A DNA stretch of 42,170 bases from DATGFK01 sp040007395 (GTDB taxonomy: Bacteria; Chloroflexota; Anaerolineae; Aggregatilineales; UBA2796): contig JBDTVG010000204.1 in the NCBI GenBank assembly GCA_040007395.1, forward strand, positions 1-42,170, read 5' to 3'. How positions within the stretch are numbered: the first letter of the stretch is position 1; every line of letters starts with the position of its first letter. Under the pieces are notes generated by a model. That model saw only the letters and a program-made list of their open reading frames with translations, ran no database searches and was not told the origin of the DNA. Below are positions 7,957-15,588 of this stretch, one piece after another. The position numbers and the translations under genes were made by a program.

Positions 7957-9105
7957 TTAAAGTATTTGGTTTGCCGGATCAAGCGGAAGGCGAATCGGCT
8001 TGCTACCCTCGGCGGCTGACTGCCGAATTGCCAAGATCAATTCCTGATCGAGCCGTCCTTGCAAGGGTCCATAGGTCGGATCGGTGTTGGTGCGAACGGC
8101 ATCCACCAGACTCTTGAGACAGCCCGCCACGCCGATCTCGTCGTCGTGCCACTGTGGCCCATGCCCTTTGACCGACGACGCAAACGGGTTCTCCCATGTA
8201 ATCGTCGGCATCGCAGCATCGCCCGTGTGCGCGACCATCGCCAGCAGTGCGCCGCCGTCATTGCGCTCCCAGCGCCGCTCCAGTGTGATGAACTGCGGCG
8301 CTTCGCCGTCAGGGGTAAGCAGTGTAAGTTGTTCCTGAGTCTCAATACCCACGCCAACACTGATCCCCATGCCTTTTTCAGCCAAGAAACGACTGCTGCG
8401 CCACCAACGCATCGGCGCATCGTAGCCCACACTTGTCCAGTGGAAAATACCTAAACGCCCGTCCTCGAATTCGATGATGCCGTGTTCCTGCGTCTCGTCG
8501 CGTGGCCCGGTTTTGTTGCCCAACCGTGACCAATGCGAAGCCAACGGGTAATTTTGCACAGCGCCCGTCACCTGCACGGGCTTTGCGTCGAAGCCCAGAT
8601 AGCTCCGCATGACGCTAATGCCATGATAGCCATGCCCGGCGAAGTCATTGAAAGCCGAGTAGACGCGCCCGAACAGCCCCGACGCAATCAGCTTCAGTTT
8701 GATCTGTTCCTGTGGGCGGCGGTGAAACTGTTCTGCGATCTCGATTTTGAGGCCACGCTGTCGTGCCGCATTGATGATTGCGTCGGCTTCGCTTAATTTA
8801 TGGGCAATCGGCGTTTCGAGTAAGACATGCAGGCCATGTTCGACAGCCATCAAGCCAGCTTCACCATTGGCGCTGTAGGCCACAGACACGATTCCAATCT
8901 GTGGCGAAGTCTCGCGCATCAGCCGATCCAGATCGGTATACCAAGGGATATTCAGGCTTTCGCCCATCCTTTTAGCCGACTCTTCACTACGTCCCCAGAT
9001 AGCAACCAGTTCCGCGCCGGGGAACTGCTTCACCAGCGGGCCATACAGATAATCAGAACGCGCCGCTGTGCCGATAATTGCAATACGAATGTTTTGTTCG
9101 CTCAA
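7957..9105 (-). CDS. Gfo/Idh/MocA family oxidoreductase
   Basis: An NAD(P)-dependent oxidoreductase-like protein of 382 residues acting on a sugar or sugar derivative. The N-terminal Rossmann strand RIAIIGTAARS has an atypical glycine pattern. The family's E-K-P signature appears as ETP in HVLLETPIAHKLSEAD, so the usual catalytic Lys is replaced by Thr. The second domain has a GHGYHGISVMRSYLG helix equivalent to the substrate-binding His region. The start is set at TTG 9105 because AAGGA lies 7 bp upstream and the Rossmann strand begins at once; the frame continues open to 9204, but those residues are low-complexity and unsupported. The next gene downstream on the same strand encodes DUF2239. 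The substrate is unknown. Confidence 0.85.
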   Translation of the reverse strand: MSEQNIRIAIIGTAARSDYLYGPLVKQFPGAELVAIWGRSEESAKRMGESLNIPWYTDLDRLMRETSPQIGIVSVAYSANGEAGLMAVEHGLHVLLETPIAHKLSEADAIINAARQRGLKIEIAEQFHRRPQEQIKLKLIASGLFGRVYSAFNDFAGHGYHGISVMRSYLGFDAKPVQVTGAVQNYPLASHWSRLGNKTGPRDETQEHGIIEFEDGRLGIFHWTSVGYDAPMRWWRSSRFLAEKGMGISVGVGIETQEQLTLLTPDGEAPQFITLERRWERNDGGALLAMVAHTGDAAMPTITWENPFASSVKGHGPQWHDDEIGVAGCLKSLVDAVRTNTDPTYGPLQGRLDQELILAIRQSAAEGSKPIRLPLDPANQIL

Positions 9106-9270
9106 GATTTTTTCCTTAAGGTTAAACAGAAATAATGGGTCATAATTGTACAGTAATTCTGAGGCGAACCTTGCCTTTGAGCCTCTTGAGCAAATGGCTG
9201 ACACGCAAATACTGATCTCATTCAGGGTCTTCTCTATCCGTCAATGCACCCACGTGATCAGGCACGCTGG

Positions 9271-10062
9271 TTAACCTACTGGATGCCCTTCGGCGCTGAT
9301 CTCGACCCGCATTGGCCCTTGCCCAAAAGGGATTACGTCAACAGTAAAGGGTAGAGTCGCCGTTGGCATCAGCACTTGGGCATCATCCCAACGCACCTGC
9401 CGAAACCCCGTAACGTGATCCTCGCCATCTAACAGTGTAACCACTAGCGAAAGCGTGCGAAGTGACTTGGAGTCGCTGTTGATGAGTGTTCCGGTGATGT
9501 GATATGCACCATCACGAGTTTCGCTGTAGAACTCATTCACTTTGACCGAAGTGCTTAGAGCGCTCGCTTCAAGGTTGACCGCGCTAATTAGCATGACCAC
9601 TGGCCCGACAGATCCCGCTGGTTGCGAGTCAAAAAGTACCCCATAAGGCGTGAATTCGCCGGGGGCAAGGCTAGCACGGGCGCTAGCAACCTGCTTCTCG
9701 ACCAACGCAGAACCATCGCTGCTTACCAAATACACACGGACCATAATTTGACCAATAGGTTTATCCTGTGTATTGCGGATCAGGCCAAAACACCATAAAC
9801 TGCCGACGGGGGTTTCGTAGCATTTGGGTGGAAGCAGCGGTAGCGGTAAAACAGTCGGAGCAAGCGCCAGAGCCGTGCTGTACGTACTGTATAAAGTAGG
9901 CGTGCGGATCAGACGGAGCATGGCAGTAGGCGTGATCGTGGGGTGCGCCAGACTCAATAGAGTCGGGGTGCGTGTCGCGGTGGTTGTAACAATCTGTCCA
10001 CACCCTGCCAAAAGCACTCCAAAACAACACCAAAACCAAGTGATCCGCCCGTGACAGCGCAC
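9271..10062 (-). CDS. Lipoprotein with FxLYD-like beta domains
   Basis: An exported lipoprotein of 263 residues. A short hydrophobic leader ends in the lipobox LLAGC with the lipidated Cys at about 21, followed by a Thr/Pro-rich tether to about residue 75. Two similar beta-sandwich segments follow (a LWCFGLIRNTQDKPIGQIMV region and AYHITGTLINSDSKSLRTLS), resembling FxLYD-type domains in which a GxIxN strand precedes a variable-charge loop. Such proteins are cell-surface or periplasmic and have no known enzymatic role. The GTG start at 10062 is supported by GAGGG about 6 bp upstream; an ATG a little further upstream belongs to another frame. Confidence 0.75.
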   Translation of the reverse strand: MRCHGRITWFWCCFGVLLAGCGQIVTTTATRTPTLLSLAHPTITPTAMLRLIRTPTLYSTYSTALALAPTVLPLPLLPPKCYETPVGSLWCFGLIRNTQDKPIGQIMVRVYLVSSDGSALVEKQVASARASLAPGEFTPYGVLFDSQPAGSVGPVVMLISAVNLEASALSTSVKVNEFYSETRDGAYHITGTLINSDSKSLRTLSLVVTLLDGEDHVTGFRQVRWDDAQVLMPTATLPFTVDVIPFGQGPMRVEISAEGHPVG

Positions 10063-10171
10063 AGAAATCCCTCATTATCCAAAATTTGATTGAGTAGTTA
10101 TCCCACATTATAGCTAGAAGTTACGATCTTGGGCGCAACTTTTAGAGTACTCTCAGCAAAGTGACTGCCTA

Positions 10172-10200
10172 TTGACCCTATGGGATCGGATCGCTATAAT
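10172..10200 (+). promoter_or_regulatory. Consensus promoter of the tRNA-Ser gene
   Basis: TTGACC at 10172-10177 and a perfect TATAAT at 10195-10200 are separated by 17 bp. The mature tRNA begins 12 bases after the -10, so the primary transcript would carry only a very short 5' leader. This is the best promoter in the window. Confidence 0.85.
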
Positions 10201-10211
10201 GATCGCCATAT

Positions 10212-10299
10212 GGAGAGGTCGCATAGTGGCCTAGTGCGTCCGCTTGGAAAGCGGATATGGGTAAAACCATCGTGGGTTCGACTCCCACCCTCTCCGCCA
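10212..10299 (+). tRNA. tRNA-Ser, anticodon GGA
   Basis: A full cloverleaf with encoded CCA. The acceptor stem pairs GGAGAGG with CCTCTCC, the anticodon stem TCCGC/GCGGA encloses TTGGAAA (anticodon GGA, reading UCC and UCU), a class II long variable arm forms around TGGGT-AAA-ACCAT, and the T arm GTGGG-TTCGACT-CCCAC is intact. Discriminator base G and a class II variable arm are both as expected for serine. A consensus promoter precedes it and a perfect hairpin terminator follows. Confidence 0.95.
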
Positions 10300-10343
10300 T
10301 CGTACCAGACAGCCTACTCTGTGTTCTTGTTCCCTATACCTTA

Positions 10344-10373
10344 AAAAGTCGGCTGACTGCCGACTTTTCATTT
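10344..10373 (+). terminator. Intrinsic terminator after tRNA-Ser
   Basis: A perfect 10-bp stem, AAAAGTCGGC (10344-10353) with GCCGACTTTT (10359-10368) around the loop TGACT, followed by a T-rich CATTTTC. It ends the tRNA transcript 45 bp after its 3' end and insulates the next gene. Confidence 0.88.
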
Positions 10374-10439
10374 TCAGTACACAAACTCTTTGCCTAGACT
10401 GTTCAACCTTTTCCAGCTAATTAGGACAACAGCGTTTTC

Positions 10440-12272
10440 ATGACCACTGTCCATTCCCCAACGCCACCGCGACCCGCCAGCAAACGGACGGCTTTCTGGC
10501 TTACCATATTTATCCTTGTGATCGCTGTGGTGTATCGCTTGATCCATTTGGGCGAGTTGTCAATGTGGTGGGATGAACTGTGGTCAGTGTTCCAAATCAA
10601 TGGCACGTTGGTGCAAACATTAGAACGTACCCCTGTCGATTGGCCTCCATTATATTATGTCGTGCTGCACGTCTGGACAGCGCTGGCAGGCCACAATGAC
10701 CTTACCGTGCGGGCGCTGTCGGCATTTGCTGGAATTCTAACAACGGCAGTTATCTATCGAGTGGGACAGGTGCTGCACTCACGGCAAGCGGGCTGGCTAG
10801 CAGCGCTGATCTTTGCTATTTCCAATACGACGGTTTATTTCTCGATTGAAGTACGCGGCTATGCCCTACTCTATCTATTCACCGCTGCCGCGATCTGGTT
10901 ATATGTGCGTTGGGTACGTAAGCCAACCTTTCGGCGGGCAATCCCTTATGCAGTGGCGGCGATTCTGGCGCTGTATACCCACTATACAGCAGCAATTCTG
11001 ATCGCATTTACTGGACTGTACCTGCTGTTGTTCGCCCGTCGATTATTTGTGCGGTGGCTTGGAATCGTGGCGGTAATGGGAATCGCGTTGCTGCCACAAG
11101 CAAGCCGTCTCGCGCAGATCGCGCAGATCCGCGCCAATGTAGTATGGGTCGGCGAGATCAACGCCACCTTGCTGATGATCCCACGTGCGCTCAGTGGACA
11201 TCAGGAGATCGCCTATAGCTTACTGATTGGGCTAGCGTTAGTGGGTCTGATCCTGTATCTGCGGCGTAATCTACCCCAAACACATCCCGAAATCGGTGCG
11301 CTGCTGGCGGGATTGTTGTTTCCGGTTATCGCCTATCTGCTGCAAGGTCGCTTGGGACTCTACTCGATTCGCTATCTTAACGCGGTTCTCCCAGCAACCC
11401 TATTGATATTTGGGATTGGTCTGGCAAATTTGCCGCCCCGCCTGCGACAGATCAGCACCATTGCCCTGTTGATTATGGGGCTGGCACCGTGGCAACCTTT
11501 TGATTTCCGGCCTCATTATAGCGATGCCAAACCAGTCCGCGATCTGGTACAGGCGATGGCAGTCAAGATGCACCCCGGCGATACGTTCGTTATTGATCCG
11601 AAGTGCCCATGCGGAGAGTCGATGGCGTGGTGGTACTACGAACCGTTGTATTTTCCCGGCGGTATCCCAAAGGCCACCCAACCCGAACAAGCCGGACGGC
11701 GGGTCTGGTATCTGGTGGATCAGCGTGGCAACGATAAGGATACCGAGGCTTGGGTCAAACGTGATCGACTCTCGTCGGAGTTTTGGGGGCCATGGTATTT
11801 CATTGCTACCCTCTATGAGGGCGCACCACTGAAAGAAGGCTATCTGGTCGGTGACTCGCTGCGCTTTCATGGTGCAGATATTACACCGGGCAACCCCTAT
11901 CATTCTGGCGACGCAGTTCAGATGCGGCTGTGGTGGAGTGCCGATAAGCCGCTGCCTACCGACTACTCGTTTTCAGTACGCATCATCGATCAGGATGGCA
12001 AGCTCTTATCACAGGTCGATGGGCCGCTGTCTGGTGCAACGGCTCCGATACAAACTTCAACGTGGCAGCCGGGTCAATTGTATGTCGATACACGCACGCT
12101 GACCCTGCCCGCCGATGGTCGGCAAGCAACCTATTCGCTGCAATTGGTCGCTTACCAACCCTTAGATCAAGTTAGGCTTGAACCTGTGGCGACTGCCCCA
12201 CTTAGCCCCGATAAATCGATCATCCTTGACACTCTGGAAGTGATCGCGTATACGCCGGAGTTAGCCCACTGA
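10440..12272 (+). CDS. ArnT/PMT-like (GT39-type) membrane glycosyltransferase
   Basis: A 610-residue inner-membrane protein that should transfer a sugar from a polyprenyl-phosphate donor on the outer face of the membrane. The first membrane helix (about 19-33) is followed by the GELSMWWDELWS loop; the D45-E46 pair is the usual catalytic acidic motif of this GT-C family. About eleven further hydrophobic segments extend to about residue 345. The C-terminal ~230 residues are soluble and end with a beta-sandwich containing GDAVQMRLWW and PTDYSFSVRIIDQDGK, likely a carbohydrate- or protein-binding module outside the cell. The acceptor is unknown. The gene stands alone between the tRNA terminator and a convergent methyltransferase gene, and no strong ribosome site is visible before its ATG. 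Confidence 0.85.
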   Translation: MTTVHSPTPPRPASKRTAFWLTIFILVIAVVYRLIHLGELSMWWDELWSVFQINGTLVQTLERTPVDWPPLYYVVLHVWTALAGHNDLTVRALSAFAGILTTAVIYRVGQVLHSRQAGWLAALIFAISNTTVYFSIEVRGYALLYLFTAAAIWLYVRWVRKPTFRRAIPYAVAAILALYTHYTAAILIAFTGLYLLLFARRLFVRWLGIVAVMGIALLPQASRLAQIAQIRANVVWVGEINATLLMIPRALSGHQEIAYSLLIGLALVGLILYLRRNLPQTHPEIGALLAGLLFPVIAYLLQGRLGLYSIRYLNAVLPATLLIFGIGLANLPPRLRQISTIALLIMGLAPWQPFDFRPHYSDAKPVRDLVQAMAVKMHPGDTFVIDPKCPCGESMAWWYYEPLYFPGGIPKATQPEQAGRRVWYLVDQRGNDKDTEAWVKRDRLSSEFWGPWYFIATLYEGAPLKEGYLVGDSLRFHGADITPGNPYHSGDAVQMRLWWSADKPLPTDYSFSVRIIDQDGKLLSQVDGPLSGATAPIQTSTWQPGQLYVDTRTLTLPADGRQATYSLQLVAYQPLDQVRLEPVATAPLSPDKSIILDTLEVIAYTPELAH

Positions 12273-12290
12273 CAACCATCATTAGGTTGT
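12272..12290. terminator. Small hairpin between convergent genes
   Basis: ACAACC (12272-12277) and GGTTGT (12285-12290) form a 6-bp stem with a 7-base loop, starting on the last base of the transferase stop codon and ending just before the stop of the convergent methyltransferase gene. No clear U-tract, so it is a weak terminator candidate for either strand. Confidence 0.35.
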
Positions 12291-12293
12291 GGA

Positions 12294-13067
12294 TTAATCG
12301 ATGAAGGCGGCTACCACAACACGCTTGCCAGTCGCGATCTGTTCATAGGCATCGACAGGTGGCACGACAACCTCTGCGCGGGCAAAGCCTACTGCGTTTA
12401 GCAGCCATAACAACCCCGGCAGTGACGGTAACAGGGTAATTGGAGTCAGGTTAGCTTCTCGATTGCCCGCCGCCAATTCATCGGACTCATCGACTATCGC
12501 AAAAGAGCCAACAATCGGTTTGGTATATTTGTAGGAACCCCAATCGACGAGGCCGGAAAGATTCGGCGCGATCTGCGTTTCGATCATGCAAACTTTGTTG
12601 GTCAGCGCATAGGCCAACCGCAGTGCGCCTACAATGTCTTCCAAATGATAGAGAATCCCGTACAGCAGGGTTACATCGAATTTGCCGAGTGCCTGCGGAT
12701 CGAGATGTTGAATTTCGCCCTGTGCGAAGCGCAAATTCTGCAAGCCATAAGCCTGACGAATCAGATTTGCATTTTCGATATGTTCGTGCCGTCCATCGAT
12801 CCCCAAAACTTCCTTGCAGCCCTTGAGTGCCAGTTTGGTCGAAAAGAAACCTTCGTGGCATGCCAGATCAATGCAGTTAACACTGTCCCACCGTCCCTCG
12901 AATTCCGGGTCGAGTACCTGAAACAGCATAGTTTCGCGGGTATCGTGGATTTTCAGGGTTTCGTCGGGGAGGTATGAGTCGGTAACTCGTCCGCTGGGCA
13001 GACGAAAATGGTAGAACCAACTGCGGCTCAAGATTTGAGCCTCAATCGCTTGATTGACTTCAATCAT
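12294..13067 (-). CDS. Class I SAM-dependent methyltransferase (CmoB/DUF1698-like)
   Basis: A 257-residue methyltransferase. The SAM-binding motif I is CIDLACHEGFFSTKLA (about 65-80), motif II is VLGIDGRHEHIENAN with D91, and FDVTLLYGILYHLED (about 130-144) is motif IV/post-motif. The arrangement resembles the CmoB/DUF1698 group, but CmoB itself is longer and has a dedicated N-terminal region, so an identity as the tRNA enzyme is unlikely; a small-molecule or glycan methyl transfer role is equally possible. The start ATG follows a TAGGTA element. The gene is divergent from the CmcI-like gene, and the shared region holds two opposed -10 boxes and a perfect hairpin in this gene's leader. Confidence 0.82.
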   Translation of the reverse strand: MIEVNQAIEAQILSRSWFYHFRLPSGRVTDSYLPDETLKIHDTRETMLFQVLDPEFEGRWDSVNCIDLACHEGFFSTKLALKGCKEVLGIDGRHEHIENANLIRQAYGLQNLRFAQGEIQHLDPQALGKFDVTLLYGILYHLEDIVGALRLAYALTNKVCMIETQIAPNLSGLVDWGSYKYTKPIVGSFAIVDESDELAAGNREANLTPITLLPSLPGLLWLLNAVGFARAEVVVPPVDAYEQIATGKRVVVAAFID

Positions 13068-13093
13068 TTATAAATACCTATTGTATAGGATAG

Positions 13094-13120
13094 CATCGCT
13101 GCCTCGGATTAGCAGCGATG
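13094..13120 (-). promoter_or_regulatory. Perfect hairpin in the methyltransferase 5' leader
   Basis: CATCGCTGC (13094-13102) and GCAGCGATG (13112-13120) form a 9-bp perfect stem with a 9-base loop, between the minus-strand -10 box at 13142-13137 and the methyltransferase ATG at 13067. It lacks a U-tract and so is not a simple terminator; it may stabilise the leader or bind a regulator. Confidence 0.4.
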
Positions 13121-13136
13121 AGGGAACGTATAGCAT

Positions 13137-13164
13137 ATTATAACCACAGCTTTTTATGTATAAT
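13137..13164. promoter_or_regulatory. Divergent -10 boxes between methyltransferase and CmcI-like genes
   Basis: The minus strand reads TATAAT at 13142-13137 (toward the methyltransferase) and the plus strand reads TATAAT at 13159-13164 (toward the CmcI-like and mnmA genes). The -35 regions are poor matches, so assignment rests on the two perfect -10 hexamers and the gene arrangement. Confidence 0.5.
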
Positions 13165-13238
13165 AGCGCGGACAGTTCAAAGGGTTACGCGCTGAACTGC
13201 CTCATCAGCATAAGATAGCCCTCAAAAGGATACGACAC

Positions 13239-13883
13239 ATGGCTTTTATGGAAGAAGATCTTGACATGCCCGTGCGGCAGCTTCTTCAGATTATGCAGGA
13301 TCGCACGGTAGAACGCTCGACCTATTTTGGGGTGAGAGCCGTCAAAAGCCCGACTGACTTCTGGGTCTATCAGGAAATTATGGCGGAGACTAAGCCCGAC
13401 TTGATCATCGAGATCGGGAATTTTCATGGTGGCAGCACACTGGCGCTGGCCCATCTGTGCGATAATTTTGGTAAAGGCACAGTGATTGGGCTGGATATTT
13501 CGCACCAGTTTGTCCCCAATATTGTGAGAGTGCATCCACGTATCACGCTGATCGAAGGCGATGCGTGTGCCTTGTTCCCGCAGGTCAGCCAACTGGCAAA
13601 GGATGCTGCCAGCATTTTGATCATTGAAGATAGTTCGCACACCTACGAAAATACGTTGAACGTACTGCGAACTTTTTCGCCGCTGGTCAAACCGGATGGT
13701 TACTTTATTGTCGAAGATAGCATCTGTCATCATGGGTTGGTGGTGGGGCCAAACCCCGGCCCCTATGAAGCCATCGAGACTTTTATGGATAACAATCAGG
13801 ATTTCGAGATCGACAGAAGCCGCGAATCGTTTTTTATCACTTGGAATCCTAAGGGCTATTTGAGAAGACGCTCTGTATCGTAA
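13239..13883 (+). CDS. Cephalosporin hydroxylase (CmcI)-family SAM-dependent protein
   Basis: A 214-residue Rossmann-fold protein of the CmcI family, which despite its name groups with class I methyltransferases. Motif I is LIIEIGNFHGGSTLALA (E58, G60), LDIS follows strand 2, the metal-binding-like segment is IIEDSSHTYENTLNVLR (D131, H134), and GYFIVEDS holds E159 and D160. Relatives occur in polysaccharide and rhamnosyl O-methyltransferase settings. The ATG at 13239 has AAAAGGA 8 bp upstream. mnmA follows after 21 bp, so the two are probably co-transcribed although functionally unrelated. The natural substrate is not predictable. Confidence 0.85.
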   Translation: MAFMEEDLDMPVRQLLQIMQDRTVERSTYFGVRAVKSPTDFWVYQEIMAETKPDLIIEIGNFHGGSTLALAHLCDNFGKGTVIGLDISHQFVPNIVRVHPRITLIEGDACALFPQVSQLAKDAASILIIEDSSHTYENTLNVLRTFSPLVKPDGYFIVEDSICHHGLVVGPNPGPYEAIETFMDNNQDFEIDRSRESFFITWNPKGYLRRRSVS

Positions 13884-13904
13884 GTAGTATAGATTGAGGA
13901 TGTA

Positions 13905-14987
13905 ATGGCAAAGCGAGTGGTAGTTGCCATGAGTGGCGGCGTGGATAGTTCGGTAGCGGCGGCGCTCATGGTGCAGCAGGGCTACGACGTGATCGGGATT
14001 ATGATGCGTTTGTGGTCTGAGGATGCCGGCGAAAGTGGGGCAAGCGCCAATCGCTGCTGCACGCCCGACCAGATGAACGATGCCCGTACCATCGCCGATG
14101 GGCTGGGGATTCCGTTCTACGTGCTGGATACGCGAGACGTATTCAAGGAGTCGATTGTCAAGTATTTTATCGATCAGCATAGCATGGGTAATACGCCGAA
14201 CCCCTGTCTGGAATGCAATCGACATATCCGCTTTGAGTGGCTACTCAACAATGCACTGGCGCTCGATGCAGATTATCTCGCCACTGGGCATTATGCACGC
14301 ACCCGGCAAGCGCCCGATGGTAAGTTTCAGTTGCTCAAGGGTCTGGACGATGCCAAAGATCAGAGCTATGTTCTGAGCGTGATGGGGCAGGAACAGCTTG
14401 CGCATGTTATGTTCCCGGTAGGCGAATATAGCAAACCACAGGTGCGCGAACTGGCGGCTAGTTTTGGGTTGCCAGTCGCCTCAAAACACGATAGTCAGGA
14501 TCTATGCTTTTTGGCAGACGGCGATTACCGACGTTTTCTGCGCGAACACAGCCCGCAGATCGCGCAGCCGGGGCCAATAATGAGTCGCAGCGGCGCGGTC
14601 TTGGGTCAGCATACTGGACTGTCTGATTATACGATTGGGCAGCGTAAAGGACTCGGCGTACAGTCGGCAGATCCGCTGTTTGTACTCGGCATGGACGCTC
14701 ACCGCAACGCCTTAATTGTCGGGACACAGGCCGAACTTGGTACGGATTGCCTCACCGCGTCGCGAGTGAACTGGGTCGTAGGCACATCCCCTGACGAACC
14801 GATCCGCGCTCAGGTCAAAATTCGCTATAAGGCGCGGCTGGCATGGGCGACCATTACGCCGTTGACCGAAAGCCGTGTCTCGATCCAGTTTGACGAACGG
14901 CTGCGCGACATTACCCCCGGTCAGGGAGCAGTCTTCTACGATGGCGATGTGTGCCTCGGTGGTGGGATTATCAGCCGTCCGACATAA
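13905..14987 (+). CDS. mnmA: tRNA-specific 2-thiouridylase MnmA
   Basis: Catalyses ATP-dependent 2-thiolation of U34 in tRNA-Lys, -Glu and -Gln, taking sulfur from a persulfide carrier. At 360 residues it has the standard length. The PP-loop SGGVDSS is at 10-16, the first catalytic Cys is C101 in NPCLECN, and the persulfide-bearing partner Cys is C201 in SQDLCFLADGDYR. The C-terminal beta-barrel includes DYTIGQRKGLGV and ends with GQGAVFYDGDVCLGGGII, as in the family. It follows the CmcI-like gene by 21 bp. No sulfur-relay or cysteine desulfurase gene is in the window. Confidence 0.97.
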   Translation: MAKRVVVAMSGGVDSSVAAALMVQQGYDVIGIMMRLWSEDAGESGASANRCCTPDQMNDARTIADGLGIPFYVLDTRDVFKESIVKYFIDQHSMGNTPNPCLECNRHIRFEWLLNNALALDADYLATGHYARTRQAPDGKFQLLKGLDDAKDQSYVLSVMGQEQLAHVMFPVGEYSKPQVRELAASFGLPVASKHDSQDLCFLADGDYRRFLREHSPQIAQPGPIMSRSGAVLGQHTGLSDYTIGQRKGLGVQSADPLFVLGMDAHRNALIVGTQAELGTDCLTASRVNWVVGTSPDEPIRAQVKIRYKARLAWATITPLTESRVSIQFDERLRDITPGQGAVFYDGDVCLGGGIISRPT

Positions 14988-15102
14988 AAAGTATCGGCGT
15001 TGCGAGATACCTTGCCAACGCAGCGCCGCTGCCCACCCTATGACTTTAGTCCTAGTTGCGATACCATTGTTATATCGTTAAGATAGAATAAACGATCACA
15101 AT

Positions 15103-15150
15103 CTGCTAAACTAACTTTATCGAGCGACGAGAGTTACAGTTTAGCAGGAG
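15103..15150 (+). promoter_or_regulatory. Leader hairpin overlapping the ribosome-binding site of the 67-aa gene
   Basis: CTGCTAAACT (15103-15112) is perfectly complementary to AGTTTAGCAG (15138-15147), with a possible inner AACT/AGTT extension. The AGGAG ribosome site at 15146-15150 shares its first two bases with the stem, and the ATG is at 15158. Folding could limit ribosome access; the same inverted repeat could instead be a protein operator. Confidence 0.55.
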
Positions 15151-15157
15151 CAGCCAA

Positions 15158-15361
15158 ATGGACGCACTCATCAAACAGCAAGATAAACCCCGGATCGTTA
15201 GGCAAGTGCTCAAGCTTGAGTATGTTCCGTTGCAAATCGTCAAAGGTCAGGCAGAAGCAACGAAAAGTGAACAAGATTTGCCATCCAAGCATGAAGACGA
15301 AACCATTAAGGCCAACGATTGGCTCAAGAGTGATGAAGCTGCCTTCTGGATGGGCATGTAA
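15158..15361 (+). CDS. Small hypothetical protein, 67 aa
   Basis: I do not recognise this protein. It is charged, begins MDALIKQQDKPRIVRQVLKL, has a Lys/Glu/Gln-rich middle and ends with a Trp-containing helix, NDWLKSDEAAFWMGM. There is no signal peptide or membrane segment. Reality is supported by AGGAG 7 bp before the ATG and by a perfect inverted repeat in the leader. It stands alone between mnmA and a dead insertion sequence. The size and the operator-like palindrome recall small antitoxin or regulator genes, but no toxin partner is visible. Confidence 0.6.
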   Translation: MDALIKQQDKPRIVRQVLKLEYVPLQIVKGQAEATKSEQDLPSKHEDETIKANDWLKSDEAAFWMGM

Positions 15362-15588
15362 GTTTTTGAGAAATTCGCGTTAGTTCGCGATAACCCATTT
15401 GGCAAGAACTAATTATTCACAGCACATAATTAACGCACTCCGCTAAGCGCCAGCAAGTGTGTTGCATGGGACAAACCCACCGTCCGACGCAACACACAAT
15501 CTAATCAAGCTACACTGGGTTTCTCCTACCTACGAAGACTCACCTTCTACAACCACGCTTGATAATTTCACAAAAACTTTATTTATTA

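Noticed and set aside
8037..8454. Overlapping frames of about 130 codons on both strands inside the Gfo/Idh gene
   Set aside because: Shadows of the oxidoreductase coding sequence; composition is Arg/Trp/Cys-rich as expected of wrong frames.
12294..13067. Assignment of the methyltransferase as CmoB
   Set aside because: Motif order is similar, but the protein is shorter than CmoB, lacks its N-terminal region and has no CmoA partner.
13185..14225. Long open frame of 346 codons on the minus strand
   Set aside because: It runs antisense across the CmcI-like gene and the 5' part of mnmA, both of which have clear family motifs. It has no recognisable domain and is a by-product of their codon use.
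14990..15040. Possible terminator after mnmA
   Set aside because: Only 5-6 bp stems (GTATC/GATAC, GCGTTG/CAACGC) that exclude each other, with no U-tract; too weak to list.
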